This document shows, in pieces, positions 53,951-63,284 of a stretch of 64,000 nucleotides of DNA. The DNA is taken from positions 4,750,926 through 4,814,925 of the forward strand of contig NW_020653993.1 of assembly GCF_003589595.1 (NCBI RefSeq), read 5' to 3'. The notes beneath the pieces were generated by a model. It was not told the DNA's origin, made no database searches, and saw only the letters and a program-made list of their open reading frames with translations. A program made the position numbers and the translations under genes. This stretch comes from Hyposmocoma kahamanoa. Lineage: Eukaryota > Arthropoda > Insecta > Lepidoptera > Cosmopterigidae. Each line of letters opens with the position of its first letter. Position 1 is the first letter of the stretch.

Positions 53951-54009
53951 TACGACTTCGCGCATTAGCTGCAAACATGCGGTCAATCTGTTAGCAGCCT
54001 AAAATCCCC
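53951..54009. other. short spacer
   Basis: Nothing recognised. Confidence 0.3.
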
Positions 54010-54175
54010 CCACACTAGCGTCTTTCGAGTGTCAGCGTCTTGCCAACGCACGCACAGCGTCGACACGACGTCCACGCGGCGACGACGCAACGCCAACGTG
54101 GCGTTTGATTGTTGACGTTGGATGACGCAGTGCGTGCGTTGGCAAGACGCTGACGCTCAAAAGACGCAAGTGTGG
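54010..54175. mobile_element. CpG-rich foldback element, ~50-bp terminal repeats
   Basis: CCACACTAGCGTCTTT, GTCAGCGTCTTGCCAACGCA and CGCAC at the left are mirrored by GTGCG, TGCGTTGGCAAGACGCTGAC and AAAGACGCAAGTGTGG. The centre is ACGTCC/GGCGTT-rich. No evident target duplication. A MITE by structure. Confidence 0.8.
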
Positions 54176-54835
54176 AGGTCGCCGACCGCAGCACTGCAGC
54201 GGCCATATTTGAAAAACGGTTTTTACTTTGCAAACACTCCTGATAAAGTAGGATGATTCTATATGACATAATTATGTATTATATTTGACTTTTTGTAAAA
54301 CGTCATCCTTTCCATTCTTATCAGGCGTGTAGAGTCATTGTTTTCAAATTTCTAAAGAGTTCTTGACAACTACATATTTATTTTTCTAGTCACGTGTAAC
54401 CCTAATACATTAAAATTTTTATCAATTTTAAGTATAATAAGAAAATGTTTATTGGTTTTGTATATTCGACGTTTTATATTAACATTTTGTATCATCGACT
54501 AAGAAAATTAAAAAAATAGTATCTTAACGTCACATAAGCTCTAGCCATCTTAGAACCTTTTTAAACCACGTGCTATTACGTAGGTAACCATAGCCTTTAA
54601 ACATTATAACAAAATTAATTATAAGTTTTAATTGTAAACATTATTCCGAGTTTTTTAATTAACAAATGGAAATTAACTCCGAAAATATATGGTGGTAAAG
54701 TAAATTTATATAACAATGAAAAGTTTAAATACAGAACAATATTCAATTTTTGTTTACAAATGTTCAAGTATGTATAGCAACTCAGGGAGGATATATCGAA
54801 TTTGTACCTAATTTATATGAGTAATTTAACAGTTT
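54176..54835. other. unassigned stretch
   Basis: AT-rich; nothing recognised. Confidence 0.3.
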
Positions 54836-55195
54836 TTACACATATTGCGGTCGGTCTTGTAGTACGATCTTGTGGGTAGTCTTAATTTCGTGAAAAAATG
54901 AACGCATAATTGTAATATTTGGTTTGGTACTAAAATGCTTCTCGAATTTTCCAAATATGCAGTCGATGTCATCCTCACTTTCTTTGCCCTCAAATGTAAA
55001 AGTGGTATAAACCTCGTATCCTGCAGTTCCTATGAGGTTAACCAAGAAGCTTGCCGGAACTCCTTTCGGCTCTTTGCTCACTCCAAACGCCTTCATAAAT
55101 ACATCACGTAGCTTTCGCCATTTACGCCATGACCCCGCCCGAGTGGTCGGGCCACCTTCATCTGATAATTCAGCTGGAAAACGAGCGTGTTCCAA
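54836..55195 (-). pseudogene. gag-like fragment of an LTR retrotransposon
   Basis: 120 codons: MEHARFPAELSDEGGPTTRA, WRKWRKLRDVFMKAFGVSKE, VPASFLVNLIGTAGYEVYTT and FGKFEKHFSTKPNITIMRSF, then KTTHKIVLQDRPQYV and a stop. W-x-x-W-x-x-x-F-x-x-(F/Y) followed by a LLNLIG-x-x-x-x-(D/E)V-x-x-TF segment and KFE-x-HF is the gag capsid-like region of Ty3/Gypsy-type elements. The C-terminal nucleocapsid and pol are absent. Its 5' side lies 5 bp from the mariner's left TA, so the mariner probably landed in or next to the gag start. A domesticated gag gene is possible but unsupported by any splice or promoter signal. Confidence 0.6.
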
Positions 55196-55200
55196 AGTTA

Positions 55201-56424
55201 CATAGGGCGCACTATAAGTTTCCGGAACTGGCCACTTACATAAACAATATTTTTATAAAGTAATTACAACTTTTGAAAATGGAACTCTTTGGCTGCAGAA
55301 CAATTTGTTTCATCTGACTGTCACTTGTTTTTACATTGTGGCGTCATTTTAGAAATTGGTTGTCTACATCACCATGGATTTAACTCTCGAAAATTTTCGT
55401 AGTATGATTTTCTACGACTTTAAGTGTAATTTAACAGCTCAGCTAAGCTTCGCTCGGCTTCAAACTGCTTTTGGCAATGAAGCATCATGCAAGACGACTA
55501 TCGCCCGTCCACTGCTGTGAATAACAAAAATATCGATGTTGTGCACCGTATGATCAAAACAGACAGGCATGTGACATACCATGAGATTCGGGCGTCTTTA
55601 GGCATAGGCATGAGTCAAATACAATCAATACTACACAAACATTTGGGTGTGAAAAAGCTGTGCTCTCGGTGGATCCCACACAATTTGACTGAGGCTCAAA
55701 AAACGGATCGCGTCACTTGGTGCAATGCTATGCCTACCAGATTCAACGAAGGGGCGCCAAATTTGGTATGGAACATAGAAACAGGTGACGAAACATGGAT
55801 TTATAAAAACAAAGCAGCTCCTTACGCAAAAACCCTTACGCTCAATTGTATGGGTTTTTTGAGATGAACCGAAACCAACCAAAGTGGCGCGCGTGCAAAG
55901 TGCCTTTAAGCGGATGATTGCTTCTTTTTTTAATAAAATTGGACACGTGGCTACTGTTGCTTTGGAAAATCGTTGTACCGTGAATAGTAATTGGTACACG
56001 ACCATTTATTTGCCGGAAGTTATTGACAAACTCCGTAAAAACGCCGTATCATCTTGCACCACGATAATGCCAGTGCTCACACGGTCGGACAGACAAATGA
56101 ATTTTGAAGGTGTAGCGTTTGTACAATACAAAGTTCGCGTACAGTCCCGTCCTGGCACCTTATGACTTTTATTTATTTCCAAAAATTAAGAACCAGTTAC
56201 GCGGTCAACGATTTTCATCACATGAACGGGCTATCGAAGAGTATGAAAAATATTTTTCAGAGATTGTCACGGAGGAGTGGCATAAATGTTTTCAAAATTA
56301 GTTCATTCGCATGAAAAAGTGCATTAACGCTATCGGAGAATATTTCGAGAAACAATAAATTCATTTCTGACCATTTATAGTATTTTTTTCTTATTTATTC
56401 CGAAAACTTATCGTATACGCAATG
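55201..56424 (+). mobile_element. mariner element, complete ends, dead transposase
   Basis: The left end CATAGGGCGCACTATAAGTT and right end AACTTATCGTATACGCAATG form imperfect terminal repeats. TA is duplicated on both sides (55199-55200 and 56425-56426). At 1,224 bp it is close to the usual 1.25-1.3 kb. It encloses the transposase pseudogene listed next. Confidence 0.9.
55374..56358 (+). pseudogene. mariner DD34D transposase pseudogene
   Basis: Starts MDLTLENFRSMIFYDFKCNL. Between CKTTIA and RPSTAVNNKN a deletion of roughly 70 bp breaks the frame in the HTH region. It then reads IRASLGIGMSQIQSILHKHL and SRWIPHNLTEAQKTDRVTWC. The first catalytic aspartate is in GDETWIY. The second lies in HHDNASAH (frame shifted) and the third in APYDFYLFP. 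At least three frameshifts and an in-frame stop (WVF-stop-DEPKPTKV) show it cannot make a functional enzyme. A terminal remnant of the same family lies at 25311. Confidence 0.92.
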
Positions 56425-56426
56425 TA

Positions 56427-57255
56427 TCTAAATACCGCACTGTAATTATTACGTTAATAATAATTTACTCAAAAAATCTGTATGTAATTGAATCACCGCT
56501 CTCTGTCACCATGTAGTGGAACACACGCAAGTTGGTTTAACACTGATTTATTTCATAAACAACCTACACACATGAGGCTACCCGCCATATTATATTACAA
56601 CTCTTACACCTCTAATTGCTTTTCTAAACTAATAAATGTTATTAATATTACTCTGATAGTATTTAAACTTTCCGCTATCAATCTCCATCTTCTCACTTAA
56701 TCTACTCGTTTAAACGTACTAAGGTCTTTTGCAGATATATGAGCCGCCGTTTTATTACAAAAGGGTAGATTTACCAATTGAGTGACTACTTAGTGACCAG
56801 TTGAGTGTTACTATTCGTTTTCATTGTATACTCGATCACGAACGGAGTTCAGTGACATTTTAAACTACCTTCTTGATGGCAAAGTCCTTTTTTACGATAT
56901 CAAGTGACATTAAAGGGTGCTGGCAAAATCACATGCACATTGGATTTGTCTTCTTTGTGACTAGGGTGAATTTTATAGTATTGAAAGAAGATAGTTGTTC
57001 ACTAAAACAGTATTTTTCAAAGTGACTTGTTTCGTCGGACAAAACAATCACGCGTAAAAATATCGACATATTACATTTTATCTCTGGGTGTACAAATGAC
57101 ACTCGTATTGTCTCGGATTTGAATCGGCCTTAGTGCACAAGCAACATCCGAAGAGGGTCCGAGTTTCCTAGAATTATATAGTCTCGGATTTGGAGCGAAT
57201 ATGAATCGGATGCAGTGCGCGAATGCACTGGGTATACCTTTAATATGCCTATATT
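56427..57255. other. mostly unassigned, SINE-A scraps at 56885-56968
   Basis: TACGATATCAAGTGACAT (reverse 3' tip) is fused to AAGGGTGCTGGCAAAATCAC (forward middle). Near 57110-57240 TCTCGGATTTG occurs twice with GAATCGG. No gene. Confidence 0.4.
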
Positions 57256-57541
57256 TTTAATCGACTCTAAAAAAGGAGGAAGCTCTCAATTCCATCTTAT
57301 TTTTTTGTATGTGTGTTACGCGATTATTCCGGCATTTGACAGCCAATTTCTATTATTCTTTTTTGTTTTGGGAAGGGGTACCTTATGTAGTATCGGTCCC
57401 ATTAAAATTTGAAAAAATATTCCACCTCTAAGGGTGGCAAACTAGGGGATGAATCCGCTTTCGCGCACTTTCCGGTAACCGATTTCAATAAAATTTGGCA
57501 AATAGACATAATTCCACAAAATTTTGAGGTCGGTTTTTTTT
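57256..57541 (+). repeat. R2 repeat, standard form
   Basis: ATCGACTCTAAAAAAGGAGG, TTACGCGATTATTCCGG, CCACCTCTAAGGGTGGCAAA, TTTCGCGCACTTTCCGGTAA and TTTTGAGGTCGGTTTTTTTT. A good full-length short-form copy. Confidence 0.92.
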
Positions 57542-57555
57542 AAATAAAAAGTTAG

Positions 57556-57600
57556 TATCAAGTGACGGGACGAATAAGTTAAGTGTTGGTAAGCGACACG
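57556..57600 (-). repeat. SINE-A part, left of P-like MITE
   Basis: AGTATCAAGTGACGGGACGA and GGTAAGCGACACG. The SINE resumes after the MITE at 58110. Confidence 0.85.
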
Positions 57601-58109
57601 CATCGAGTATATAACCGGAAATAGAGACAAAATAAGGGCCATATATTCCTGGTAATACATTAGCGATACAGTTCTTATAACTATCAACTCTCGTTTGCAC
57701 TGAAATATAGACAGGCCGACTACTGACCCGTGTGTACGTCTCCGTATATTTCAAAAAATATTCTGTATTTATTGTAATAAAGTTAATATCACTAGCAATG
57801 CCGTGCTGTTCTGTTCGGGGGTGTGGGAAAAACAGCAAAACATCTAATTACAAAACGAACGGAATCACATTTCATCGGTAATTTAATGTTAAATATGTAA
57901 TTTTGCAATTTTCGTCCATTATAGCAAAGCTCAAGTTGACTGGTCGATTTGAAGTGAAACAGTTGAAGACACACGTTGACAACACCCGTCAATTGTTTCG
58001 AACTCGGGCTATCCAATCGGAGCGCAGTTGTCACAGTAATGACGTGGCAGAAGAGTTTTCAAACAAATTAAATGACATTTCGCCTCTATTTCTGGTTATA
58101 TACTCGAAG
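57601..58109 (+). mobile_element. P-element-like MITE with retained THAP exon
   Basis: 509 bp. Terminal inverted repeats of about 31 bp start at TCGAGTATATAACCGGAAAT (57603) and, reversed, TCGAGTATATAACCAGAAAT (58107), with three mismatches. The flanking 8-bp duplication GCGACACG (57593-57600 and 58110-58117) is perfect and lies inside a SINE-A. An 8-bp duplication with 31-bp repeats is the P-element pattern. Internally 57798-57877 is an ATG-initiated THAP-like exon. The rest of the transposase is deleted. Confidence 0.88.
57798..57877 (+). CDS. THAP-domain first exon inside the P-like MITE
   Basis: Encodes MPCCSVRGCGKNSKTSNYKT then NGITFH and a split arginine codon at the donor CATCG^GTAATT. 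C4-x4-C9 supplies the first two zinc ligands of a C2CH THAP finger and GI-x-FHR is the conserved end of the first exon. The downstream sequence lacks the FP continuation, so the domain is incomplete. Exon length (80 nt) and phase equal those at 21945-22024. Confidence 0.65.
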
Positions 58110-58166
58110 GCGACACGCCAACCCATAACAGTTGAAGTAATCACTCAGAACTTTAAATTCGAAAGA
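58110..58166 (-). repeat. SINE-A part, right of P-like MITE
   Basis: GCGACACGCCAACCCATAAC, AGTTGAAGTAATCACTCAGA and ACTTTAAATTCGAAAGATTC, continuing the copy begun at 57556. Cut by a LINE end. Confidence 0.85.
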
Positions 58167-58605
58167 TTCAAATTCAAAATAATCTTTATTTCTTTGGTAG
58201 GCATTATTACACTTGAAATCGTCACAATGGTTAAACTCTACCGCTCATTCGTAAGGCAGATTCCCCTGAGAAGAATGAGAAAGAAACTCTAGGGGTTGCT
58301 CTTTGTAAATGACATTTGTACACATTCAACATTTACAATATATACTTTTTTTGTTTTGAAACATCAGAGGCTGAGACTACCTCCTTGAGCTAAACGGCTT
58401 ACTACCACGGATTTTTGTCATCCAAGTACGCGAAAGTTGTATAATAACCTTTAGTATAAAGTTTTTGTTTCACTATAGTTTTAAACCTCGTGAAAGGCAA
58501 ATTTTGTATATCAGCCGGAATCTTGTTATAGAAGCGTATACATTGCCCCTTAAATGATTTTTTGACTTTGTGAAGACGACTATCAAGAACAGCTAGTTTA
58601 TTTTT
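58167..58605 (-). pseudogene. LINE 3' end (same lineage as 43045)
   Basis: The minus strand encodes HLDKNKLAVLDSRLHKVKKS, FKGQCIRFYNKIPADIQNLP and FTRFKTIVKQKLYTKGYYTT then FAYLDDKNPW and a stop. The 3' UTR ends in TTCAAATTCAAAATAATC. It is 5'-truncated where it meets SINE-A sequence. Confidence 0.8.
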
Positions 58606-58735
58606 ATCTAAGTGGTACTGCCACTGCGCCCGACCACCTGTGAGATAAAGTTGACAAGAATCATGAGGCTGTAATTTCACATTACTCCTTGGCTACAGAA
58701 ATAGAAATGGTGGTAGTACGTGTATGGAAGAATTT
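58606..58735 (-). repeat. SINE-A fragment
   Basis: GTGGTACTGCCACTGCGCCC, AGATAAAGTTGACAAGAATC, CTGTAATTTCACATTACTCC and ACAGAAATAGAAATGG. Confidence 0.8.
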
Positions 58736-59055
58736 TTCCACAAGGCCGGAGATTGTTTGTTGTCGTGTCTTAAACAGTTGAGCATGAGTCTCATCAAAGG
58801 ACGACTTGTAGTAGAGAAAAATTCCGCGAGGGTTTGACCACACTCGGTTTTATCACCAGAATAGATTTTCCGTGCGATTTCAGCAAATAAACGCACACAT
58901 TCATCGACTAATGTAGGAAGTGATTTATACTTCATTTTCTTTTCCAAAACGTGGTAATCAAATGAAAATGAGAATCGGTAAGGCGATCGAGTGTTAATGA
59001 CACATGGTCTATTGATAAAGATATTTCGGTGAAATGTTTCGCTTAGCCTATGCAT
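58736..59055 (-). CDS. unidentified open frame of ~106 codons
   Basis: Starts MHRLSETFHRNIFINRPCVI, continues SPYRFSFSFDYHVLEKKMKY, KSLPTLVDECVRLFAEIARK and IYSGDKTECGQTLAEFFSTT, then runs into SINE-A sequence. The helical, mixed-charge middle (LPTLVDECVRLFAEIARKIY) looks protein-like rather than random. No family recognised. It could be a captured exon, a transposon fragment or chance. The C-terminus is truncated by the SINE. Confidence 0.3.
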
Positions 59056-59086
59056 AGTTACACTAAAAACAGTTCAAATCGTCGAT

Positions 59087-59280
59087 GTTTTGTAGAAAAA
59101 CCGAAAGCGCCATTTTTAAATTTTTTCAGGCCAGCAAATTTTTTAAAAAAACTTAAACTCTATTAAAATCAAAACTGGACTTTAAAACACGACGTAAATA
59201 TTTTAAAACAGTCGCTAAAACCAAAACATGCTCCAGTTATTTTTTTTTTCAAGATGGCGCTTTCGCCCTTTCTACAAAAT
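59087..59280. mobile_element. candidate small TIR element
   Basis: GTTTTGTAGAAAAACCGAAA GCGCCAT at the left is mirrored by ATGGCGC TTTCGCCCTTTCTACAAAAT at the right, about 30 bp with a few mismatches. The ~130-bp interior is T/A-rich. No target duplication evident. Confidence 0.5.
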
Positions 59281-59936
59281 ACCAACGAAACATGAACGAA
59301 GAAAATTCTAAATGGTTCTAATTACAGATTTCTTACCATGGTATGAGTTTATTTTCCCGATATTTCGGTACTGTTACACGCTGTATGATTTCGGGTTGAC
59401 AGTCAGTCAGTCAATTCAGTTACAAAGTCTCCAAGTTCAAGTAGCTATAGTTCAGAATAAAATGGTTTTGCATTAATATTACATATAAGTGGTTGATGAC
59501 ATTATCACTTCAGTTAGTTCTGACCGAGAGACCTATAAAAGAATTCGAAAATAATAGTTTAATTTCCATATCTAGCAATATCGAAAACCTGATAAGTTGA
59601 TAATATAAAATAATTAATTTTATTATATCACATATTTATGTAATGTCATAATCATCATACATCATTTGTTCAATAATAATATACATAATTGTGTTTAAAT
59701 GTCATGGATTTAAATTTAATCATATGAATTAATTAAAATACACAGTCAAATTAATTATTACAAATAAAAAAAATGAATTAACAATAATAAATGCCAGGAC
59801 ACAAGTATATAAAATTATTACGAGTCAATAAAACAATGAATTAAAAAATAAAAATATAAAATAAAAAACAACCATTAAAAAATGAGCAACAAATTTAAAA
59901 TTCTTCTACGGAGTAATACCATTTTTTTATCATTAG
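59281..59936. other. mostly unassigned; one dispersed-repeat copy
   Basis: 59328-59402 (TTTCTTACCATGGTATGAG, CCCGATATTTCGGTACTG, TTCGGGTTGACAG) is the degenerate relative of 4690-4771. The rest is very AT-rich. Confidence 0.5.
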
Positions 59937-60232
59937 TATGAGTAGAGCTCCTTGTAAAAGAGTTCTTCCAGTAAAGTACTGCCACCTTACCTATTTCTGC
60001 CGCCAAGCAGTAATGTCAGCAATACTGTGTTCCGGTTTTAAAGGTTAAGGGTGCTGGTGAAATTACACTCACATGGAACTTGTCAACATATGTCTCAGGG
60101 TGACAGACGCAATGGCAAAGCCCCTCATATATTTGCAATTTAAAGCTCTGAGTGACACTGTAACTGTTATGTACAGGCGTTACCACCAGGCGCACGGCTT
60201 GTGCATCCCGTCACTAGATGTTATAAAAAAAA
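59937..60232 (+). repeat. SINE-A, full length
   Basis: GAGTAGAGCTCCTTGTAAAA, CTGCCGCCAAGCAGTAATGT, GTGCTGGTGAAATTACACTC, ATGTCTCAGGGTGACAGACG, AGCTCTGAGTGACACTGTAA and CACTAGATGTTATAAAAAAA. Confidence 0.93.
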
Positions 60233-60311
60233 TGAAATCTCGACCGCGTACCAAAATGCAAGCAGCGTAAGACTGGTCATTGTAGCGATCTTTAGAGGAG
60301 TCCTATGTTCA

Positions 60312-60470
60312 GCATTTTAGTATCAGTAGAACTCCATGCAAAAGAGTACGTCCATGGAAGTACTGCCATCTTACCTATATCGGCCACCAGGAAGTAATGC
60401 GAAGATACTTCGCGGTACAGCTTTCAATGGCACTGCAATTGTCGCTTACCACCAGTCACTTGGTATCTAT
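60312..60470 (+). repeat. SINE-A, deleted copy
   Basis: CAGTAGAACTCCATGCAAAA, CTTACCTATATCGGCCACCA, TTTCAATGGCACTGCAATTG and CGCTTACCACCAGTCAC. The middle is missing. Confidence 0.75.
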
Positions 60471-60837
60471 AGGCATCTTTCGGCTCAAATGTTGACGACA
60501 ATGATTAGTAGGCTTTGAGAAAATAGTTTTAATGTTTGTGTTGTAAAAAGGTTACCTATTAAAAATGCACCCAATATTATGAATCTTTCTTTACCTGTTG
60601 TACAAGAAAGAGAAACGGTCAATAACGTTTGGCATTTTATTAACACGACTTTGCTAATTTGCAAGTAAACGATTCAGAAGGAATTTATAAAAGGGCGCAA
60701 GTTTATGATATTGACTTGTAACTTGCAGGTTTTAGTGTTTGCTAAAGTATAATTTATTTCTTTATGTAAATACCTAGTGCGTGGAAATATGCCCTGAGTG
60801 GAAATATATATTTTTTTTGTAATATTTTACGTAGACG
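60471..60837. other. unassigned stretch
   Basis: AT-rich; nothing recognised. Confidence 0.3.
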
Positions 60838-61015
60838 ACTTTGGTTGCTCTATGGGCATCGGATGCAGTTGTCCCGGGTTCAATTTCCGGTAGGACCAAT
60901 TTGGGAAATAGACTTTTGTTTGTGTTCCGAGTAGTGCAGTTTTCACTTTCAGCATTCACTCGTCGCTCTGGCATTCATAAGTACAGGGAATTCTCAACTT
61001 AGAGATTAGGTAATT
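60838..61015 (+). repeat. SINE-D copy
   Basis: TTGCTCTATGGGCATCGG, B-box-like GGGTTCAATTTCCGG, CCAATTTGGGAAATAGAC, CGTCGCTCTGGCATTCATAA and CAGGGAATTCTCAACTTAG. Confidence 0.7.
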
Positions 61016-61204
61016 GGTGGTTATTTATCGTGTTATTTATTACTCGTATTATATTACTTGAGTGTAGTAGTAGTAACAAGTCAAAATTTTAAGTAAAAAA
61101 GTATTTTTTTATATATTGGCTTGAGACATTTGGTTTTTGTAACATTTTTTTCATTGTTTGTACATCGGAACATTTTAAAAGCGATAATTAAGAATTATTC
61201 TAAT
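61016..61204. other. spacer between SINE-D copies
   Basis: AT-rich; nothing recognised. Confidence 0.3.
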
Positions 61205-61425
61205 AGTTTGACGGCTTCGGTGGCTCAGCGGTTCACTGTGGGTTAATTGCACTGAGGTCACTGGGTGAGGAGGTTCCGGGTTCGATTCGCGGTAGTATCA
61301 ATTTGGGAAATGAACTTTTCTAAATTAGTTCTGGTTTCGGTGTTCAAGGAAGTGCCCCAGAGCGAATTCTGTTGCTCTGGTACTCATAGTTCAGGGAATA
61401 CAGTATTTTGAGACCAGGCAATTGC
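61205..61425 (+). repeat. SINE-D, best copy with A and B boxes
   Basis: GGTGGCTCAGCGGTTCACTG holds a TGGCTCAGCGG A box. GTTCCGGGTTCGATTCGCGG holds a near-perfect B box. The body reads CAATTTGGGAAATGAAC, TTTCTAAATTAGTTCTGG and GTTGCTCTGGTACTCATAG. Confidence 0.78.
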
Positions 61426-61429
61426 AATT

Positions 61430-61673
61430 TTAGTAGCAATAGAGCTACTTGTGAAAAGGTTCGTCCAGGGAAGTACTGCCACCTCCTATTTCTGCCGCCA
61501 AGTAAAGGTGCTGGTGAAATTACAAGCACATGGGACTTGTCAACTTACATCTCAAGGTGATGGGCGCAGTGGCAGTGACTCTACGATCTTTGAGATTTAA
61601 AGCTCTGAGTGGCACTGCAACTATTAAGGATAGACGCGTCCCTTACCAGGCGCACAACTTGTTCGTCCCGTTA
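61430..61673 (+). repeat. SINE-A, near full length
   Basis: AGCAATAGAGCTACTTGTGA, CTCCTATTTCTGCCGCCAAG, CATGGGACTTGTCAACTTAC, GGCGCAGTGGCAGTGACTC and GCGCACAACTTGTTCGTCCC. Joined tail to middle with an inverted copy. Confidence 0.92.
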
Positions 61674-61875
61674 CAGAACTTTAAATCGCGAAGATCTGAG
61701 GGGCACTGCCACACCACACGCGTCCTTGAAAAATAAGTTGACAAGTCTCATGTGCCTGAAATTTCATCAGCACCCCTTCAAAACAGGAACGCAGTAAAGC
61801 TCACATTTCTGCTTGGCGGCAGAAATAGGTAAGGTGGCATTATTTCTATGGACGAACTTTTTTCCAAGCTAACTC
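61674..61875 (-). repeat. SINE-A, inverted 5' part
   Basis: AACTTTAAATCGCGAAGATC, AATAAGTTGACAAGTCTCAT, CAAAACAGGAACGCAGTAAA, TCTGCTTGGCGGCAGAAATA and TCTATGGACGAAC. With 61430-61673 it forms a large inverted repeat. Confidence 0.92.
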
Positions 61876-61883
61876 CGTAGTTA

Positions 61884-61955
61884 GAACACGTGCATCCTCT
61901 CAAAATGGATCTGCGTGGGTTCAAGCATATCCATTTTGAGAGGAAGTATGTGTTC
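61884..61955. repeat. 72-nt hairpin, pre-miRNA-like
   Basis: GAACACGTGCATCCTCTCAA AATGGAT pairs with ATCCATT TTGAGAGGAAGTATGTGTTC: 27-base arms with 24 Watson-Crick pairs, two G-U pairs if transcribed as written, one mismatch, and an 18-base loop. Could be a small RNA precursor or just an inverted repeat. Confidence 0.85.
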
Positions 61956-62029
61956 AGCAGTTAGACTGTATATATAGACTAACTATTTATCATATTATAT
62001 TTATTTTATTTAATAGTATATTGTACAGG

Positions 62030-62493
62030 AAAAATACAACAAGTCACAAATAATACAAGCGAAATTAGAAACAAAAGGTTCTGCTTATTTCTAATAGAAA
62101 TTTCTTCCTGCAGACCTAAATGCAGGACACTATAACTAAAAGAACGGGCATATGTGCACAACAAAACAAGGAAAAAAAAAAATATAATAATATTAAATTG
62201 ATATAAATTATATAAATACTTAGATAAATACATATTTTATAATATAATACCTAAGATATGGATGGAATAGTAGATAAATAATGCTCTTTAACTCTCACTT
62301 TAAAAATAGCTAACGATTTACTTTCGTGAACAGTAATAGGAAGTGCATTCCAAAGTCTGACCGCATGAACAGTGAAGGAGTGAGAATAGACACCGGAATT
62401 GAAGCATGGAAAAGATAACTGGGACCTAACAAGATTATAATGATGACTCGTATGAAAAAAAGCCAAAAATTGCCGATCATGTTCTTTTAACAT
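62030..62493 (-). pseudogene. LINE C-terminus and 3' UTR
   Basis: 80 codons on the minus strand: RQFLAFFHTSHHYNLVRSQL, FNSGVYSHSFTVHAVRLWNA, LPITVHESKSLAIFKVRVKE, then HYLSTIPSIS and a stop at 62251. The A-x-RLWNALP-x-x-(V) ... F-K-x-x-(L/V)-K motif closes many Jockey/CR1-like LINE RTs. The intact stop and frame suggest a relatively young 5'-truncated copy. Confidence 0.75.
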
Positions 62494-62794
62494 TTATACC
62501 ATTTTCATCGTGCCTTCTTCCATTTTACTTCACAAATTTTTCGCGCGGATAATTTTGATCTTTTGTAACCACCAAAGTGGGCGAACGTTTCTCCTTACCT
62601 TGTTTTCTGTTCCCGTGGGTTCGTCTACATAATAGAGTTTTCGACGCTCAAATTGCGCATTGCAGTGGCTATTGCACTAATTGCTCATATAGCTACAGAC
62701 ACGCTACCATTTCGAATATTTCTATAGGTAATTTTTTGTGTTACTATAAAGTATGGTATCCTAGTAGTTTGGCCTAATGCCTACCAGTCTCGCA
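62494..62794. other. unassigned stretch
   Basis: No domain in the short plus frame at 62577-62777. Confidence 0.3.
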
Positions 62795-62870
62795 CCTCTA
62801 ATTTTTAATTTGAAACTTACCATGAGACTTTCGGCGAAGGAAAATATTGTGACAAACTTGCACTGCCGCT
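62795..62870 (+). repeat. SINE-E body fragment
   Basis: TTAATTTGAAACTTACCATG, AGACTTTCGGCGAAGGAAAA and TATTGTGACAAACTTGCACT align with the SINE-E body at 36440-36500. Confidence 0.6.
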
Positions 62871-62898
62871 GTTAATTAAAAGGGCGCTTGCGACATTT

Positions 62899-63065
62899 TT
62901 AACCGACTTCAAAAAAGAAGTAGGTTCCCAATTCGCCTGTTTTTTTCCACCTCTGAGAGTGGCAAACAAATGAATCCGGTTTCGCGCACTTTCCGGTAAC
63001 CGATTTCTATAAAACTTGGCAAATAAATGTTATTCTACGAACTTTTGAGGCCGGTGTTTTATAAA
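62899..63065 (+). repeat. R2 repeat, short deleted form
   Basis: TTAACCGACTTCAAAAAAGA, CCACCTCTGAGAGTGGCAAA, GGTTTCGCGCACTTTCCGGT and GAACTTTTGAGGCCGGTG. The segment with GATTTTGATGATTC is deleted. Confidence 0.88.
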
Positions 63066-63159
63066 AAAAAACAAGAAAAGAAAAATTAAGATATAGTTTT
63101 AATAAATTCAACAAGTCTGTCTGTCTGTGAAATGAAAGTAATTATAACTTAAAAGTTTA

Positions 63160-63262
63160 TTGAACTAATATTCAATTATTTTTTATGTGAAATTACTCCG
63201 CTAGTTTGTTATAATTATGAATGAATACAAAGATCGAACACTCAGAAAGAAAACCTTTTTTA
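63160..63262 (-). repeat. SINE-B tail, reverse
   Basis: TATTCAATTATTTTTTATGT, AAATTACTCCGCTAGTTTGT and AAAGATCGAACACTCAGAAA. Confidence 0.7.
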
Positions 63263-63284
63263 TACAAATATAAAAATTTTAATG

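Noticed and set aside
57485..58292. Several ~80-130 codon frames
   Set aside because: They run through R2, SINE-A, the P-like MITE and the LINE tail; only the 80-nt THAP exon has meaningful motifs.
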